A stretch of DNA of 64,000 nt, from contig NZ_CP108370.1 in the NCBI RefSeq assembly GCF_035953295.1, positions 2,232,001 through 2,296,000 on the forward strand, given 5' to 3'. Shown piece by piece: positions 1 to 9,070 of this stretch. The notes below the pieces were generated by a model that did no database searches, was not told the DNA's origin, and was given only the letters and a program-made list of their open reading frames with translations. The stretch is from Streptomyces sp. NBC_01335 (lineage in GTDB: Bacteria; Actinomycetota; Actinomycetes; Streptomycetales; Streptomycetaceae). Numbering within the stretch: the stretch's first letter is position 1; each line of letters starts with the position of its first letter. Both the position numbers and the translations under genes were made by a program.

Positions 1-758
1 TGCTGGGGCTCGACGACCCCGACGAGGGGGCGGTGGAGCTGTTCGGCCGCCCGCCGGGACAGGCGGTGCGGGCGGGACTGGTCGGCGCGATGCTCCAGGA
101 GGGGCGGCCCATTCCCCGGGTGACCGTACGGGAGTTGGTGGAGTTCGTGGCGTCCACCTATCCCGCGCCGATGGAGATCGGTGAGGTCCTCGGGCTCTCG
201 GGGGCCTCGGCGTTCGCGGACCGCCGCATCGACAAGCTCTCCGGCGGCCAGACGCAGCGGGTGCGCTTCGCGGTCGCGCTGGCGGGCAACCCCCGGCTGG
301 TGGTGCTGGACGAGCCGACCGCCGCGCTGGACGTGGAGGCCCGGCGAGCGTTCTGGGAGTCGATGCGCGCCTTCGCGGAGCGCGGCAACACCGTGCTCTT
401 CTCCACGCATTACCTGGAGGAAGCGGACGAGAACGCCGCCCGGATCGTCGTCCTCGACCGGGGGCGGATCGTCGCGGACGACAGCGGGGAGGGCATCCGG
501 CGCACAGTGGGCGGCGGGCTCGTCGGGATCGATCTGGCGGGCCGCACGGCCGACGGGCTGGACCGCCTGCCGGGGGTGGTCGGTGTCGAAGTCCGGGGTG
601 ACCGCGCCCTGTTGCGTTCGGGCGACCCGGACGCCACGGTCGTCGCGCTCGCCGGAATGGGGGCGGTGCGCGGGCTGATCGTCTCGCGCGCCACCCTGGA
701 GGACGCGTTCCTCGCCCTGACCGCAGGCCCCGCCACCACGCCCGAGGAGGAGCGCTGA
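1..758 (+). CDS. ABC transporter ATP-binding protein (5' end outside window)
   Basis: The frame is open to the first base, so the N-terminus with the Walker A loop lies outside the window. What remains shows the Q-loop (MLQEG), the signature motif LSGGQTQRVRFAVAL, Walker B (LVVLDEPTAAL) and the switch histidine (FSTHYLEEAD). This is the nucleotide-binding subunit of an ABC-2 type exporter. Its stop overlaps the start of the permease by one base, so the two are translated together. A kinase and a response regulator follow, which is the usual arrangement of DesKR/LiaRS-like drug or envelope-stress efflux loci. The substrate cannot be told. Confidence 0.93.
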   Translation, partial: LGLDDPDEGAVELFGRPPGQAVRAGLVGAMLQEGRPIPRVTVRELVEFVASTYPAPMEIGEVLGLSGASAFADRRIDKLSGGQTQRVRFAVALAGNPRLVVLDEPTAALDVEARRAFWESMRAFAERGNTVLFSTHYLEEADENAARIVVLDRGRIVADDSGEGIRRTVGGGLVGIDLAGRTADGLDRLPGVVGVEVRGDRALLRSGDPDATVVALAGMGAVRGLIVSRATLEDAFLALTAGPATTPEEER

Positions 759-1492
759 TGTACGCGTACGTGATGCTGGAGGTCCGCCGGACCCTGCGGG
801 ACGGCGCGTTCCTGATCTTCGGGACCGGGATGCCGGTCCTGATGTACCTGCTCTTCACCAACATCGGCGACACTTCGGGGGGCGGTGCGGGCGCCGACGA
901 CTGGAGGGCGTACTCGATGACCGGCATGGCCGCGTACGGGGCGCTGGGTTCGGCGATGGCGGTCGGAACGGGGATCGCGTCCGACAAGTCGCTCGGCTGG
1001 CTGCGGCAGTTGCGGATCACTCCGCTCGCGCCGTCGCGGATCGTGGTGGGCCGGGCCGTCAGCGGTTCGGTGACCGTGCTCCCCGCACTGGTCGGGGTGC
1101 TGCTGGCGGGAGCGCTGGTCAACCACATCCAACTCGGCTGGTGGCAGTGGGGGTCACTGGTGGGGATGCTGTGGCTGGGCACACTGCCGTTCACCCTGCT
1201 CGGCATCGGCAACGGCTACCGCCTCACCCCGCAGGGAACCGGAGTGGTCAACATCGCCTGCATGACGGGGTTCGCGGTGATCGGCGGGCTGTGGTTCCCG
1301 CTGGACTCGCTGCCCGGCCCGCTGCGGGCCGTCGGCGCCCACACACCGGCGCACGGTTTCGCCGATCTGGGCTGGACGACGATCGCAGGACAGGCGCCGC
1401 ACCTCGCCTCGGTCGCCGAACTCCTGGTCTGGACAGCTCTGTTCGGCGGCTATGCGGTCGTCTCGTACCGGCGCGCGGCGAGGACCCTGTGA
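758..1492 (+). CDS. ABC-2 type transporter permease
   Basis: A 244-residue integral membrane protein with about six hydrophobic segments, the normal size for the permease of a two-component ABC-2 exporter. The N-terminal amphipathic start, the long GSAMAVG/SDKSLGWLRQLRITPL coupling region and the LWFPLDSLP loop near the last third are typical of the DrrB/NatB-like family. It should pair with the ATPase encoded just upstream. Its stop codon overlaps the GTG start of the histidine kinase by three bases, which places the sensor in the same transcript. Confidence 0.92.
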   Translation: MYAYVMLEVRRTLRDGAFLIFGTGMPVLMYLLFTNIGDTSGGGAGADDWRAYSMTGMAAYGALGSAMAVGTGIASDKSLGWLRQLRITPLAPSRIVVGRAVSGSVTVLPALVGVLLAGALVNHIQLGWWQWGSLVGMLWLGTLPFTLLGIGNGYRLTPQGTGVVNIACMTGFAVIGGLWFPLDSLPGPLRAVGAHTPAHGFADLGWTTIAGQAPHLASVAELLVWTALFGGYAVVSYRRAARTL

Positions 1493-2778
1493 AGACGCGC
1501 ACCGCGCACGCCCCGGGCACCGACGGCGTGGAGCCGCCGGACCCGGGGTGCGCGGAGTACCCGCCCGGCCGGTGGTGGCTCCCGCGCCGGAACGGGAACG
1601 AGGCGGGCCGGAGCAAGGCGGGCCGGCGACCGGCGGGCCCCGGCCCGTACGCGCTGATGCCGTGGCTGCTGCTCGGGCTCGGGGCCTTCTCCAACCTCTG
1701 GAAGGGGGAGACCCCCAACCCGGTGGTGGGCGCGGTGGGCGTCCTGCTGTTCAACTCCCTCTACGTCCAACTGGTGTTCCGGAGTTTCGTTCCGTCGCTG
1801 CGCCGGACCACCGTGTCGTACGTACTGCTCGGCGTTCTGGCCGCCATCACCTTCGGACTGGCGGCCGGGTACGGCGGGAGCTGGCTGCTCTTCTTCCCGC
1901 TGCTCTCGCTGGCGAGTGGCACGATCCTGCGGGGCCGAACGCTCACCTTCGCGCTCGTCGGACTGTCCGCCTGCGGCGTGGTCGTCGCCGTCTGGCGCGG
2001 CGACCAGGCGTCGGACCCGTGGACGATCGGGTACGGGACGTTCCTCTCCGGCGCGGTGACGGCCTCGATCCTCGCGCTCTCCGAGACCGTACGTGAACTC
2101 CGCGACGCCCAGGCCGAGTTGGCGCGCAACGCCGTGGAGCGGGAACGGCTCAGGTTCTCCCGCGACCTGCACGACCTGCTGGGGCACACCCTGTCGGTGA
2201 TCGTGGTGAAGTCGGAGGCCGCCCGCAGGCTGGCCCCCCGGGACCTGGACGCGGCGCTCGGCCAGATCGCGGACATCGAGTCGGTCGGCCGGCAGGCGCT
2301 CACCGAGGTCCGGGAGGCGGTGACGGGGTACCGCGAGGGCAGTCTCACCGGTGAACTGGACCGTGCTGTCTCGGCGTTGACCGCGGCCGGGATCGAGGGG
2401 ACGGTGCACCGCTCCGGCCCTCCGCTCGCCCCGCGCGGCGAGGCGCTGCTGGGCTGGGTGGTGCGCGAGGCGGTGACCAACGTCGTACGGCACAGTGGCG
2501 CGACCCACTGCGTGTTCTCCGTCACGTCCGGGAGCGAGCGGGTACTGCTGACGGTCACCGACGACGGCCCCCTCGCCGAGCCCGGCGGCGAGGACGTCCC
2601 GGGGCCCCGCCGGGATCCCGGAACGGACGGCGTGGAGCTCTCGTACGCCTACGGGGGTACGGGCCTGGCGGGGCTCTCCGAGCGGCTGGCGCTGGCCGGC
2701 GGCTCGCTGCGGGCCGGACCCGGTCCGGACGGCGGGTTCGTCGTGCGGGCGGAGCTGCCCGGGGAGCCGGGACGGTGA
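1489..2778 (+). CDS. Sensor histidine kinase (HisKA_3, DesK-like)
   Basis: The start is GTG 1489, overlapping the permease stop; an upstream in-frame extension lies entirely inside the permease gene and was rejected. The product is about 429 residues. Residues about 45-190 hold five or six membrane helices, the HisKA_3 dimerisation motif SRDLHDLLGHTLSVI carries the phospho-accepting His228, and the C-terminus has an HATPase_c domain with N-box VREAVTNVVRHSGAT and G-box YGGTGLAGLSERL. It is the predicted partner of the response regulator at 3738-4379. A DUF2071 gene separates the two, which is slightly unusual for a kinase/regulator pair. Confidence 0.92.
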   Translation: MKTRTAHAPGTDGVEPPDPGCAEYPPGRWWLPRRNGNEAGRSKAGRRPAGPGPYALMPWLLLGLGAFSNLWKGETPNPVVGAVGVLLFNSLYVQLVFRSFVPSLRRTTVSYVLLGVLAAITFGLAAGYGGSWLLFFPLLSLASGTILRGRTLTFALVGLSACGVVVAVWRGDQASDPWTIGYGTFLSGAVTASILALSETVRELRDAQAELARNAVERERLRFSRDLHDLLGHTLSVIVVKSEAARRLAPRDLDAALGQIADIESVGRQALTEVREAVTGYREGSLTGELDRAVSALTAAGIEGTVHRSGPPLAPRGEALLGWVVREAVTNVVRHSGATHCVFSVTSGSERVLLTVTDDGPLAEPGGEDVPGPRRDPGTDGVELSYAYGGTGLAGLSERLALAGGSLRAGPGPDGGFVVRAELPGEPGR

Positions 2779-2882
2779 GCGAGGACGGGTGGCCGTGTGT
2801 CCGGCGTCACCCCGAACACCGGGGTGAGCGGGGACGGTGAGCGGGGACGGGTGGGCGTGTGTCCGCCCTCACCTCGAACACC
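2771..2882 (+). repeat. Imperfect direct repeat at the kinase 3' end
   Basis: Two copies of a 50-bp unit, 2771-2820 and 2833-2882, lie 62 bp apart and differ at five positions. The first copy begins in the last codons of the kinase gene and the second ends about 25 bp before the chosen start of the next gene. It looks like a small local duplication of the intergenic DNA. Confidence 0.8.
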
Positions 2883-2907
2883 GTTACGCCAATGGCACAC
2901 TGACACG

Positions 2908-3675
2908 ATGGTGCCGCTGACCGCGATCCCGGAACCGATAACGGCCGATCCTCCCCACACGGCGGACCGTCCCGTGCTCACCCAGTCCTGGCTCGATCTG
3001 GCCTTCCTCCACTGGGCCGTCGACCCTGCCCTCGTCGCCCCGCTGCTGCCCGCCGGCACCCGGCCGGACACGCTGGACGGTGCCACCTACGTCGGGCTCG
3101 TCGCGTTCCGGATGCACCGGGTGGGGTGGTTCGGGCTTCCGGGCATCCCGTATCTCGGCTCCTTCCCGGAGACCAACGTCCGCCTGTACTCGGTGGACGC
3201 CCATGGCCGGCGGGGCGTGGTCTTCCGTTCGCTCGACGCCTCCCGTCTGCTTCCCGTCGCGGTCGGCCGGAGCGGGTTCGGCCTCCCCTACGTGTGGTCG
3301 AAGATGGACATCCGGCGGGAGGACGACACGGTGACGTACACCAGCCGGCGGCGGTGGGGCCGGCCCGCGGGCGCGTACAGCCGGATCACCGTGCGCATCG
3401 GCGAACAGGTCCAGGAGCCCTCGGAGCTCGAACACTTCCTGACCGCGCGCTGGGGCATGCACAGCGCCTTCTTCGGCCGCTCCCGCTACCTCCCGAACAC
3501 CCACCCCCGCTGGCCCCTGCACCGCGCCGAACTCCTCGACCACAGCGAGAACCTCGTCGCCGCGGCAGGGCTGCCCGCACCGGCCGACGGGCCCGTCAGC
3601 GTGCTGTACTCGCCCGGTGTCCCGGTACGGTTCGGGCTCCCGCCCCGCACCCCGGCAGGCGTCCCCACCCCCTGA
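2908..3675 (+). CDS. DUF2071 (YqjF-like) protein
   Basis: About 255 residues. The motifs QSWLDLAFLHWAVDP, the PAGTRPDTLDGATYVGLVAF region, YLGSFPETNVRLYSV and GVVFRSLDASRL are characteristic of the DUF2071/YqjF family, which has an acetoacetate-decarboxylase-like fold and no established reaction. The start is placed at ATG 2908 because a longer frame from 2797 would run through the direct repeat just upstream, which has no protein-like character. It sits between the histidine kinase and the response regulator; a functional link with them is not evident. Confidence 0.85.
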   Translation: MVPLTAIPEPITADPPHTADRPVLTQSWLDLAFLHWAVDPALVAPLLPAGTRPDTLDGATYVGLVAFRMHRVGWFGLPGIPYLGSFPETNVRLYSVDAHGRRGVVFRSLDASRLLPVAVGRSGFGLPYVWSKMDIRREDDTVTYTSRRRWGRPAGAYSRITVRIGEQVQEPSELEHFLTARWGMHSAFFGRSRYLPNTHPRWPLHRAELLDHSENLVAAAGLPAPADGPVSVLYSPGVPVRFGLPPRTPAGVPTP

Positions 3676-3737
3676 GCGCCCCCTGAGCACCGGCGTCGTA
3701 CCCACGGGCCTCGCGCACGGGTCCTACCCTCTTACCC

Positions 3738-4379
3738 GTGACCGAGATGCCGCAGGACCACCGCCCCGCCCCGTCCGTCCGCGTGCTGCTCGCCGAGGAC
3801 CAGGGGATGATGCGGGGCGCGCTCGCCCTGCTGCTGGGAATGGAGCCGGACTTCGAGGTGGTCGCCCAGGTGGGTTCCGGGGAGGAGATCGTGCCCGCGG
3901 CTCTCACCTCGCGGCCCGACGTGGCACTCCTCGACATCGAACTCCCGGTGCGCAGCGGCCTGGACGCCGCCGCCGACCTGCGTGAGCAGGTGCCGGACTG
4001 CCGGGTGCTGATCCTGACGACGTTCGGGCGTCCCGGGTATCTGCGACGGGCGATGGAGGCGGGCGCCTCGGGCTTCCTGGTCAAGGACGGCCCGGTGGAG
4101 GAGCTGGCCGGGGCGATCCGCAAGGTGCTGGCCGGAGAGACCGTGGTCGATCCGGCCCTCGCGGCGGCCGCGCTGGGTGCGGGGCCGAGCCCGCTCACCG
4201 CACGCGAACGGGACGCCCTGAACGCGGCCTCCGGTGGTGCGACCGTGGCGGACATCGCGCGGAAGCTGCACCTGTCGGAGTCGACGGTGCGGAACTACCT
4301 CTCCTCCGCGATCGGCAAGACCGGGACCCGTAACCGCACGGAGGCGGCCCGGGCGGCCCGGCAGCAGGGCTGGCTCTGA
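3738..4379 (+). CDS. NarL/LuxR-type response regulator
   Basis: GTG start; 213 residues. The receiver domain (about residues 14-130) has the acidic pair ED20-21, phospho-acceptor Asp66 in VALLDIELP, the switch Thr in LILTTFG and Lys in FLVKDGP. The C-terminal LuxR-type helix-turn-helix (LTARERDALNAASGG ... IARKLHLSESTVRNYLSSA) covers about residues 153-213. Together with the upstream kinase it forms a DesR/LiaR-like system that probably controls the ABC exporter at the left edge. Confidence 0.93.
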   Translation: MTEMPQDHRPAPSVRVLLAEDQGMMRGALALLLGMEPDFEVVAQVGSGEEIVPAALTSRPDVALLDIELPVRSGLDAAADLREQVPDCRVLILTTFGRPGYLRRAMEAGASGFLVKDGPVEELAGAIRKVLAGETVVDPALAAAALGAGPSPLTARERDALNAASGGATVADIARKLHLSESTVRNYLSSAIGKTGTRNRTEAARAARQQGWL

Positions 4380-4395
4380 CGCCCTTTCCGCGCCC

Positions 4396-5877
4396 TCAGC
4401 GCCCCTCGGCCGCCCGCCCCGCCTTCGCACCCGGCAGCCAGAGGAGCACCAGCAGGGCCGCCGCCAGCAGCACCCCGGAGGCGGTACGGAAGGCGAGGGC
4501 GTATCCGGCGGTGAGGCCGGCCGGGGTGGTCGAGTCGCCGGTGCGGGCGGCGGCGACGGTGGAGAGCACCGCGAGCCCGAGCGCCCCGCCCATCGTGCGG
4601 GAGGTGTTGACCAGGCCGGAGACGAGGCCTGCGTCCCCGGGCGCGGCGCCGGAGGTGGCGAGGGAGGCGAGCGGAGTGGAGACGAAGCCCATCCCGAAGG
4701 CCATCAGGACGCCGGGGAGCAGGATGCCGGCCGCGTAGTGGCTGTCGGCGGTCATGGTGGACTGCCATCCGAAGCCCGCGACGGTGAGCAGGATGCCGGT
4801 GAGGGCCATCGGCTTCGCACCGGCACGCGCCATGAAGCGCGGGGCGAGTTTCGAGCCGAGGACGATCGCGGCGGAGGTGGGCAGCAGGGCGAGTCCGGCT
4901 TCCAGCGGGGTGTAGCCGAGGACGTTCTGCGCGTACACGGTCATGAAGTACCACATGGAGAAGGTGGCCGAGCCGAGCAGCAGCATCGACGCGTTGGCCG
5001 AGGCCACGGCCCGTACGCCCAGTACCCGCAGGGGCATCAGCGGGACAGCCGTATGCCGTTCCACCAGCACGAACGCGCCGAGCAGGGCGATGCCTCCGAG
5101 CAGCGGCACGAGCGTCGCCGGGGCCGTCCAGCCGGCCGCCTCGGTCTGCACGATGCCGTACGCGAGAGCGGCGAGGCCCGCGGTGACGAGGACGGCGCCC
5201 GGCAGGTCGAGCCTTCGCCGTTCGCCGCCCCGGCCCTCGGCGAGCAGGAACGCGGCACCGGCCAGGACCAGGGCGCCGACAGGCACGTTGATCAGCAGGA
5301 CCCAGCGCCAGGAGAGCAGGTCCGTGAGGACCCCGCCGATGAGCCCGCCCGCCGCTCCGCCGCCCGCGCCCACCGCCATCCAGGTACCTATCGCACGGAC
5401 CCGCGCCGGGCCCTCCGGGAGCGCGGCGGTGAGGAGGGTGAGGGTGGCCGGTGAGAGAACGGCGGCGCCGAGCCCCTGTCCGGCGCGGGCGGCCAGCAGC
5501 TGCCAGCCCTCCTGCGCGAGTCCGCCCGCGAGCGAGGCCGCGGTGAAGAGCCCGAGGCCGACGAGGAACATCCGCTTGCGGCCGAAGAGGTCGGCGGCCC
5601 GCCCGCCGAGCAGCATGAACCCTGCGAACGCGATCGAGTAGGCGTTGAGGACCCAGCTGAGCCCGGAGGCGCTCAGCCCCAGGTCGGTCCGCATCGAGGG
5701 CAGCGCCACATTGACGACGGACACGTCGAGCACGACCAGGAACTGACCGGTGCAGGCCGCGGCCACCGCCGCCCAGGTGCGAGGTCTCAGGCGGCGGGGA
5801 GCAGAGCGGGGGCCGGCGGACATGTCGTCCGGGGATATGCCGTCCGGAGCGACGTCGCCCGGGAAAACGTCTGTCAT
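4396..5877 (-). CDS. MFS transporter, DHA2 (14-TMS) drug-exporter family
   Basis: About 493 residues from ATG 5877 (ATG 5886 is an alternative four residues longer). Fourteen predicted membrane helices. Family motif A-like loop GRAADLFGRKRMFLVGLGLF and the motif C region GGAAGGLIGGVLTDLLSWRW mark the EmrB/QacA-type proton-driven multidrug exporters. A Pro/Asp-rich cytoplasmic tail of about 25 residues precedes helix 1. It converges on the response regulator with only 16 bp between stops, and its promoter region is shared with the divergent MFS gene at 6203. Confidence 0.9.
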   Translation of the reverse strand: MTDVFPGDVAPDGISPDDMSAGPRSAPRRLRPRTWAAVAAACTGQFLVVLDVSVVNVALPSMRTDLGLSASGLSWVLNAYSIAFAGFMLLGGRAADLFGRKRMFLVGLGLFTAASLAGGLAQEGWQLLAARAGQGLGAAVLSPATLTLLTAALPEGPARVRAIGTWMAVGAGGGAAGGLIGGVLTDLLSWRWVLLINVPVGALVLAGAAFLLAEGRGGERRRLDLPGAVLVTAGLAALAYGIVQTEAAGWTAPATLVPLLGGIALLGAFVLVERHTAVPLMPLRVLGVRAVASANASMLLLGSATFSMWYFMTVYAQNVLGYTPLEAGLALLPTSAAIVLGSKLAPRFMARAGAKPMALTGILLTVAGFGWQSTMTADSHYAAGILLPGVLMAFGMGFVSTPLASLATSGAAPGDAGLVSGLVNTSRTMGGALGLAVLSTVAAARTGDSTTPAGLTAGYALAFRTASGVLLAAALLVLLWLPGAKAGRAAEGR

Positions 5878-5963
5878 GCCCGCCATCGTCCCTGGCGCCG
5901 CGCCGTGCGTACACGGGGCGCAGTCGGGACCCGGATCGGCCCTTGGGCCTACGCCTCCGGAGG

Positions 5964-6018
<55 letters not shown>

Positions 6019-6202
6019 GCCGGGAGCAGCGGGCGGTAGAGCCCCGGCATCGACGTCCGCATCCACCCGCCACCAACAGGCCAATAACGCAACTGAGTTC
6101 GAGCACCCTCGTCCCGGGAATACACCCGCCCCCAGAAGCGTTCGGTATGCATGCACTTGGGGGGGTCCCTCCGGTGATCACTGCTGCCCGGAAGGCACAC
6201 GT

Positions 6203-8161
6203 ATGGACCGGACGACGAACGGACAGACCACCGGGGGAAACCCCGGTCCGCTTCAGGAGATCAAGAAACCCAGGGGAGCGCTCGTCCCCGTACTGGCCTT
6301 CGCGGGCATCACCGTCGCGGTGATGCAGACCCTGCTCGTACCCGTCATCAAGGATCTGCCCACTCTTCTCCACACCGCCCAGTCGAACGCGACCTGGGTG
6401 ATGACGGCGACGCTGCTCGCCGGTGCCGTGTCCACTCCGATCATGGGGCGGCTCGGCGATCTCTACGGAAAGCGGCGGATGCTGATAGCCAGCCTCGCCG
6501 TGATGGTGATCGGCTCGCTGGTCTGCGCCTTCACCGACGACCTCGTCATCATGATCATCGGCCGGGCGCTCCAGGGATTCGCGATGGGTGCGATCCCGCT
6601 CGGTATCGGCATCATGCGCGACGAGCTGCCGCCGGAGAAGCTCGGTTCGTCGATGGCGCTGATGAGCTCCTCGATCGGCGTGGGCGGCGGGCTCGGTATG
6701 CCCGGCGCGGCGCTGGTCGCCCAGCACGCCGACTGGCACGCGCTGTTCCTCGGTTCGGCGGGGGTCGGTGTGGTGGCCCTGGTCCTGACGGTCTTCCTGG
6801 TGCCCGAGCCGCCGCTGCGCGCGCCCGGCACCTTCGACTACGCGGGTGCGTTCGGCCTCTCGCTCGGGCTCGTCGCCCTGCTGCTGCCGATCACCAAGGG
6901 CAGCGAGTGGGGCTGGACCGCGCCGCTCACCCTCGGGCTGATAGCCGGCGGCCTGCTGATCCTCCTGGTCTGGGGACTGTACGAGCTGCGGATCGCCGCA
7001 CCCCTGGTGGACCTGCGCACGACGGCCCGGCGTGAGGTGCTGCTGACCAACCTGGTCTCGATCATGGTCGGCATCTCCTTCTACGCCGTCTCCCTGGTCG
7101 TACCGCAGCTGCTCCAGCTGCCGAAGTCCACCGGGTACGGCCTCGGCCAGTCCATGGTGGTCGCCGGTCTGTGCATGGCGCCGCTGGGGCTGACGATGAT
7201 GTTCACCGCTCCGGTGTACGCGCGGATCGCCGCCCGGCGCGGCCCGAAGGTCTCCCTGATGATCGGCATGCTGGTCATCGCGGTCGGCTACGGTGCCGGG
7301 ACCCTGCTGATGGACGCGGCCTGGCAGACCCTGGTGATCTCCTCGGTGCTGGGCGCCGGCATCGGGCTCGCGTACTCCTCCCTCCCCGCGCTGATCGTCG
7401 GCGCGGTGGACGCCTCGGAGACCGGGGCCGCGAACGGCCTCAACACGCTGATGCGGTCGATCGGTACGTCTGCCTCCAGTGCCGTGATCGGCATGGTGCT
7501 GGCGAACACCTCGGTCCACATGGGCGGGGTGGCGGTCCCCTCGATGCACGGGTTCCGCCTGTCGTTCATGATCGCGACGGGGGCGGTGCTGGTCGGTCTC
7601 GTCCTGGCCGCGTTCCTGCCCTCGCAGCGCCCGGCCCGCCGCCTGGTGCTGGTCGCCGACAGCGAGAGCGAGGCGCTGCTCGCGGAGGCCGAGGCACTGG
7701 TGGCGATCGACGCGGTGCTGCACGGTGAGGCGTCCGTCCCGCGCGACGCGGCGTCCGTCCCGGGTGCGGGGGCGTCCGCGCCTTCCGCCGGGGGTTCCCG
7801 GATCGTCGCGGGTTCCGGCGGTTTCCACGGCCGGGTGCTGGACGCGGCGGGCGCGCCGGTGGCGCGGGCCACCGTGACCCTGGTCGACCGGCAGGGCCGG
7901 CAGGCCGGTCTGGCCGTCGCCGACGACGCGGGGCGGTACGTGCTGGGCGCCCCCCCCGAGTCGGGCCATGTGCTGGTCGTGACCGCCGCCGGGTACGCGC
8001 CGCGCGCCCGGCCCGCCGTGTGCGCGGCGAACGGGCGGCCGGTCGTGACCGACCTGGTGCTGACCGCCGCCGCCCCGGAGCGGCAGGGCGCCGGGGTGTC
8101 CCCTGCGGCCGACACGGTCCAGGCGTCGCCGGAGGCGCACGCGGGCGAGCAGCACGCCTGA
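6203..8161 (+). CDS. MFS exporter fused to a C-terminal carboxypeptidase-regulatory-like domain
   Basis: About 652 residues from ATG 6203 (MDRTTNGQTT). Residues about 30-475 form a 14-helix DHA2-type MFS domain with motif A (GRLGDLYGKRRMLIASLAV). After a polar, Ala-rich linker, residues about 538-620 form a small beta-sandwich domain of the carboxypeptidase-regulatory type: FHGRVLDAAGAPVARATVTL, DDAGRYVLGAPP and VVTAAGYAPRA follow the usual pattern. Such domains usually sit outside the membrane or bind partners. A strong terminator follows at 8198-8236. The transported compound is unknown. Confidence 0.9.
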   Translation: MDRTTNGQTTGGNPGPLQEIKKPRGALVPVLAFAGITVAVMQTLLVPVIKDLPTLLHTAQSNATWVMTATLLAGAVSTPIMGRLGDLYGKRRMLIASLAVMVIGSLVCAFTDDLVIMIIGRALQGFAMGAIPLGIGIMRDELPPEKLGSSMALMSSSIGVGGGLGMPGAALVAQHADWHALFLGSAGVGVVALVLTVFLVPEPPLRAPGTFDYAGAFGLSLGLVALLLPITKGSEWGWTAPLTLGLIAGGLLILLVWGLYELRIAAPLVDLRTTARREVLLTNLVSIMVGISFYAVSLVVPQLLQLPKSTGYGLGQSMVVAGLCMAPLGLTMMFTAPVYARIAARRGPKVSLMIGMLVIAVGYGAGTLLMDAAWQTLVISSVLGAGIGLAYSSLPALIVGAVDASETGAANGLNTLMRSIGTSASSAVIGMVLANTSVHMGGVAVPSMHGFRLSFMIATGAVLVGLVLAAFLPSQRPARRLVLVADSESEALLAEAEALVAIDAVLHGEASVPRDAASVPGAGASAPSAGGSRIVAGSGGFHGRVLDAAGAPVARATVTLVDRQGRQAGLAVADDAGRYVLGAPPESGHVLVVTAAGYAPRARPAVCAANGRPVVTDLVLTAAAPERQGAGVSPAADTVQASPEAHAGEQHA

Positions 8162-8197
8162 CCCGGCCGCCCGGCCGGGAGTCACCGGAGGAAACAC

Positions 8198-8236
8198 CCG
8201 CACGCCCCCGCCGGTCCGTCCGGCGGGGGCGTGCGG
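8198..8236 (+). terminator. Strong hairpin terminator after the MFS gene
   Basis: A perfect 17-bp inverted repeat (8198-8214 and 8220-8236) with a 5-nt loop, 36 bp after the MFS stop. No U-tract follows, as is usual in Streptomyces. Confidence 0.85.
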
Positions 8237-8330
8237 CACGATGGGGCCGCCGTCGACGCACCGCCACCGACGCACCGCCTCTGCCGACGCGACGCCGCCG
8301 TCGGCACACCCGCACCACCTGGAGGAACCC

Positions 8331-9020
8331 GTGGCCGCCGAGTCCGCCGCACCCGCCGCCGCTCCCGTCGCCGATCCCGGCGCCCGTCCCGCCGACGCGG
8401 TGCTGGACGCCTTCGAGAAGGCCAAGGGGTTCATGCCGGTGCACGAGGGGCTGGCGCTGTACGCGGCGGCCGTCGACGCGGCCCGGCTCGGGCTGCCGCT
8501 GCTGGAGGTCGGCAGCTACTGCGGGCGCTCCACCGTCCTCCTCGCCGACGCGTCCCGTACCGCCGGGCTGACCGCGCTCACCGTCGACCACCACCGGGGC
8601 AGCGAGGAGCAGCAGCCGGGGTGGGAGTACCACGACGCGTCCCTGGTCGACCCCGAGGTCGGCCGGATGGACACGCTGCCGACGTTCCGCCGGACCCTGC
8701 ACGCGGCCGGGCTGGAGGACCACGTGGTGGCGCTGGTGGGGCGCTCGCCGCAGGTCGCGGCGGTCTGGGGCGGGCTGCTCGGGCTGGTCTTCGTCGACGG
8801 CGGGCACACCGACGAGCACGCGATGGGCGACTACGAGGGCTGGGCGCCGCACCTCGCCGAGGGCGGCCTGCTGGTGATCCACGACGTGTTCCCCGATCCG
8901 GCGGACGGCGGGCAGGCGCCGTACCGGGTGCATCAGCGGGCGCTCGCCTCCGGTGCCTTCGCGGAGATCTCGGTGACCGACTCGCTGCGCGTGCTGCGGC
9001 GTACGGGGCAGGGGATCTGA
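8331..9020 (+). CDS. Class I SAM-dependent methyltransferase
   Basis: About 229 residues. GTG 8331 is chosen because GGAGGA sits five bases upstream; longer in-frame starts would run into the terminator hairpin. Motif I is LLEVGSYCGRSTVLL (about residue 57), followed by the acidic VDHHRGSEEQQPG and the FVDGGHTDEHAMGDYEGW metal/acid motif seen in class I enzymes of the CmcI/Methyltransf_24 type. The substrate is unknown. It is on its own transcript between the terminator and the amidase gene. Confidence 0.85.
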   Translation: MAAESAAPAAAPVADPGARPADAVLDAFEKAKGFMPVHEGLALYAAAVDAARLGLPLLEVGSYCGRSTVLLADASRTAGLTALTVDHHRGSEEQQPGWEYHDASLVDPEVGRMDTLPTFRRTLHAAGLEDHVVALVGRSPQVAAVWGGLLGLVFVDGGHTDEHAMGDYEGWAPHLAEGGLLVIHDVFPDPADGGQAPYRVHQRALASGAFAEISVTDSLRVLRRTGQGI

Positions 9021-9070
9021 GGCCGGAACGCGGGAGCCGGGCTCCGGGAGCCGTCGGTACCATCGCCCGC

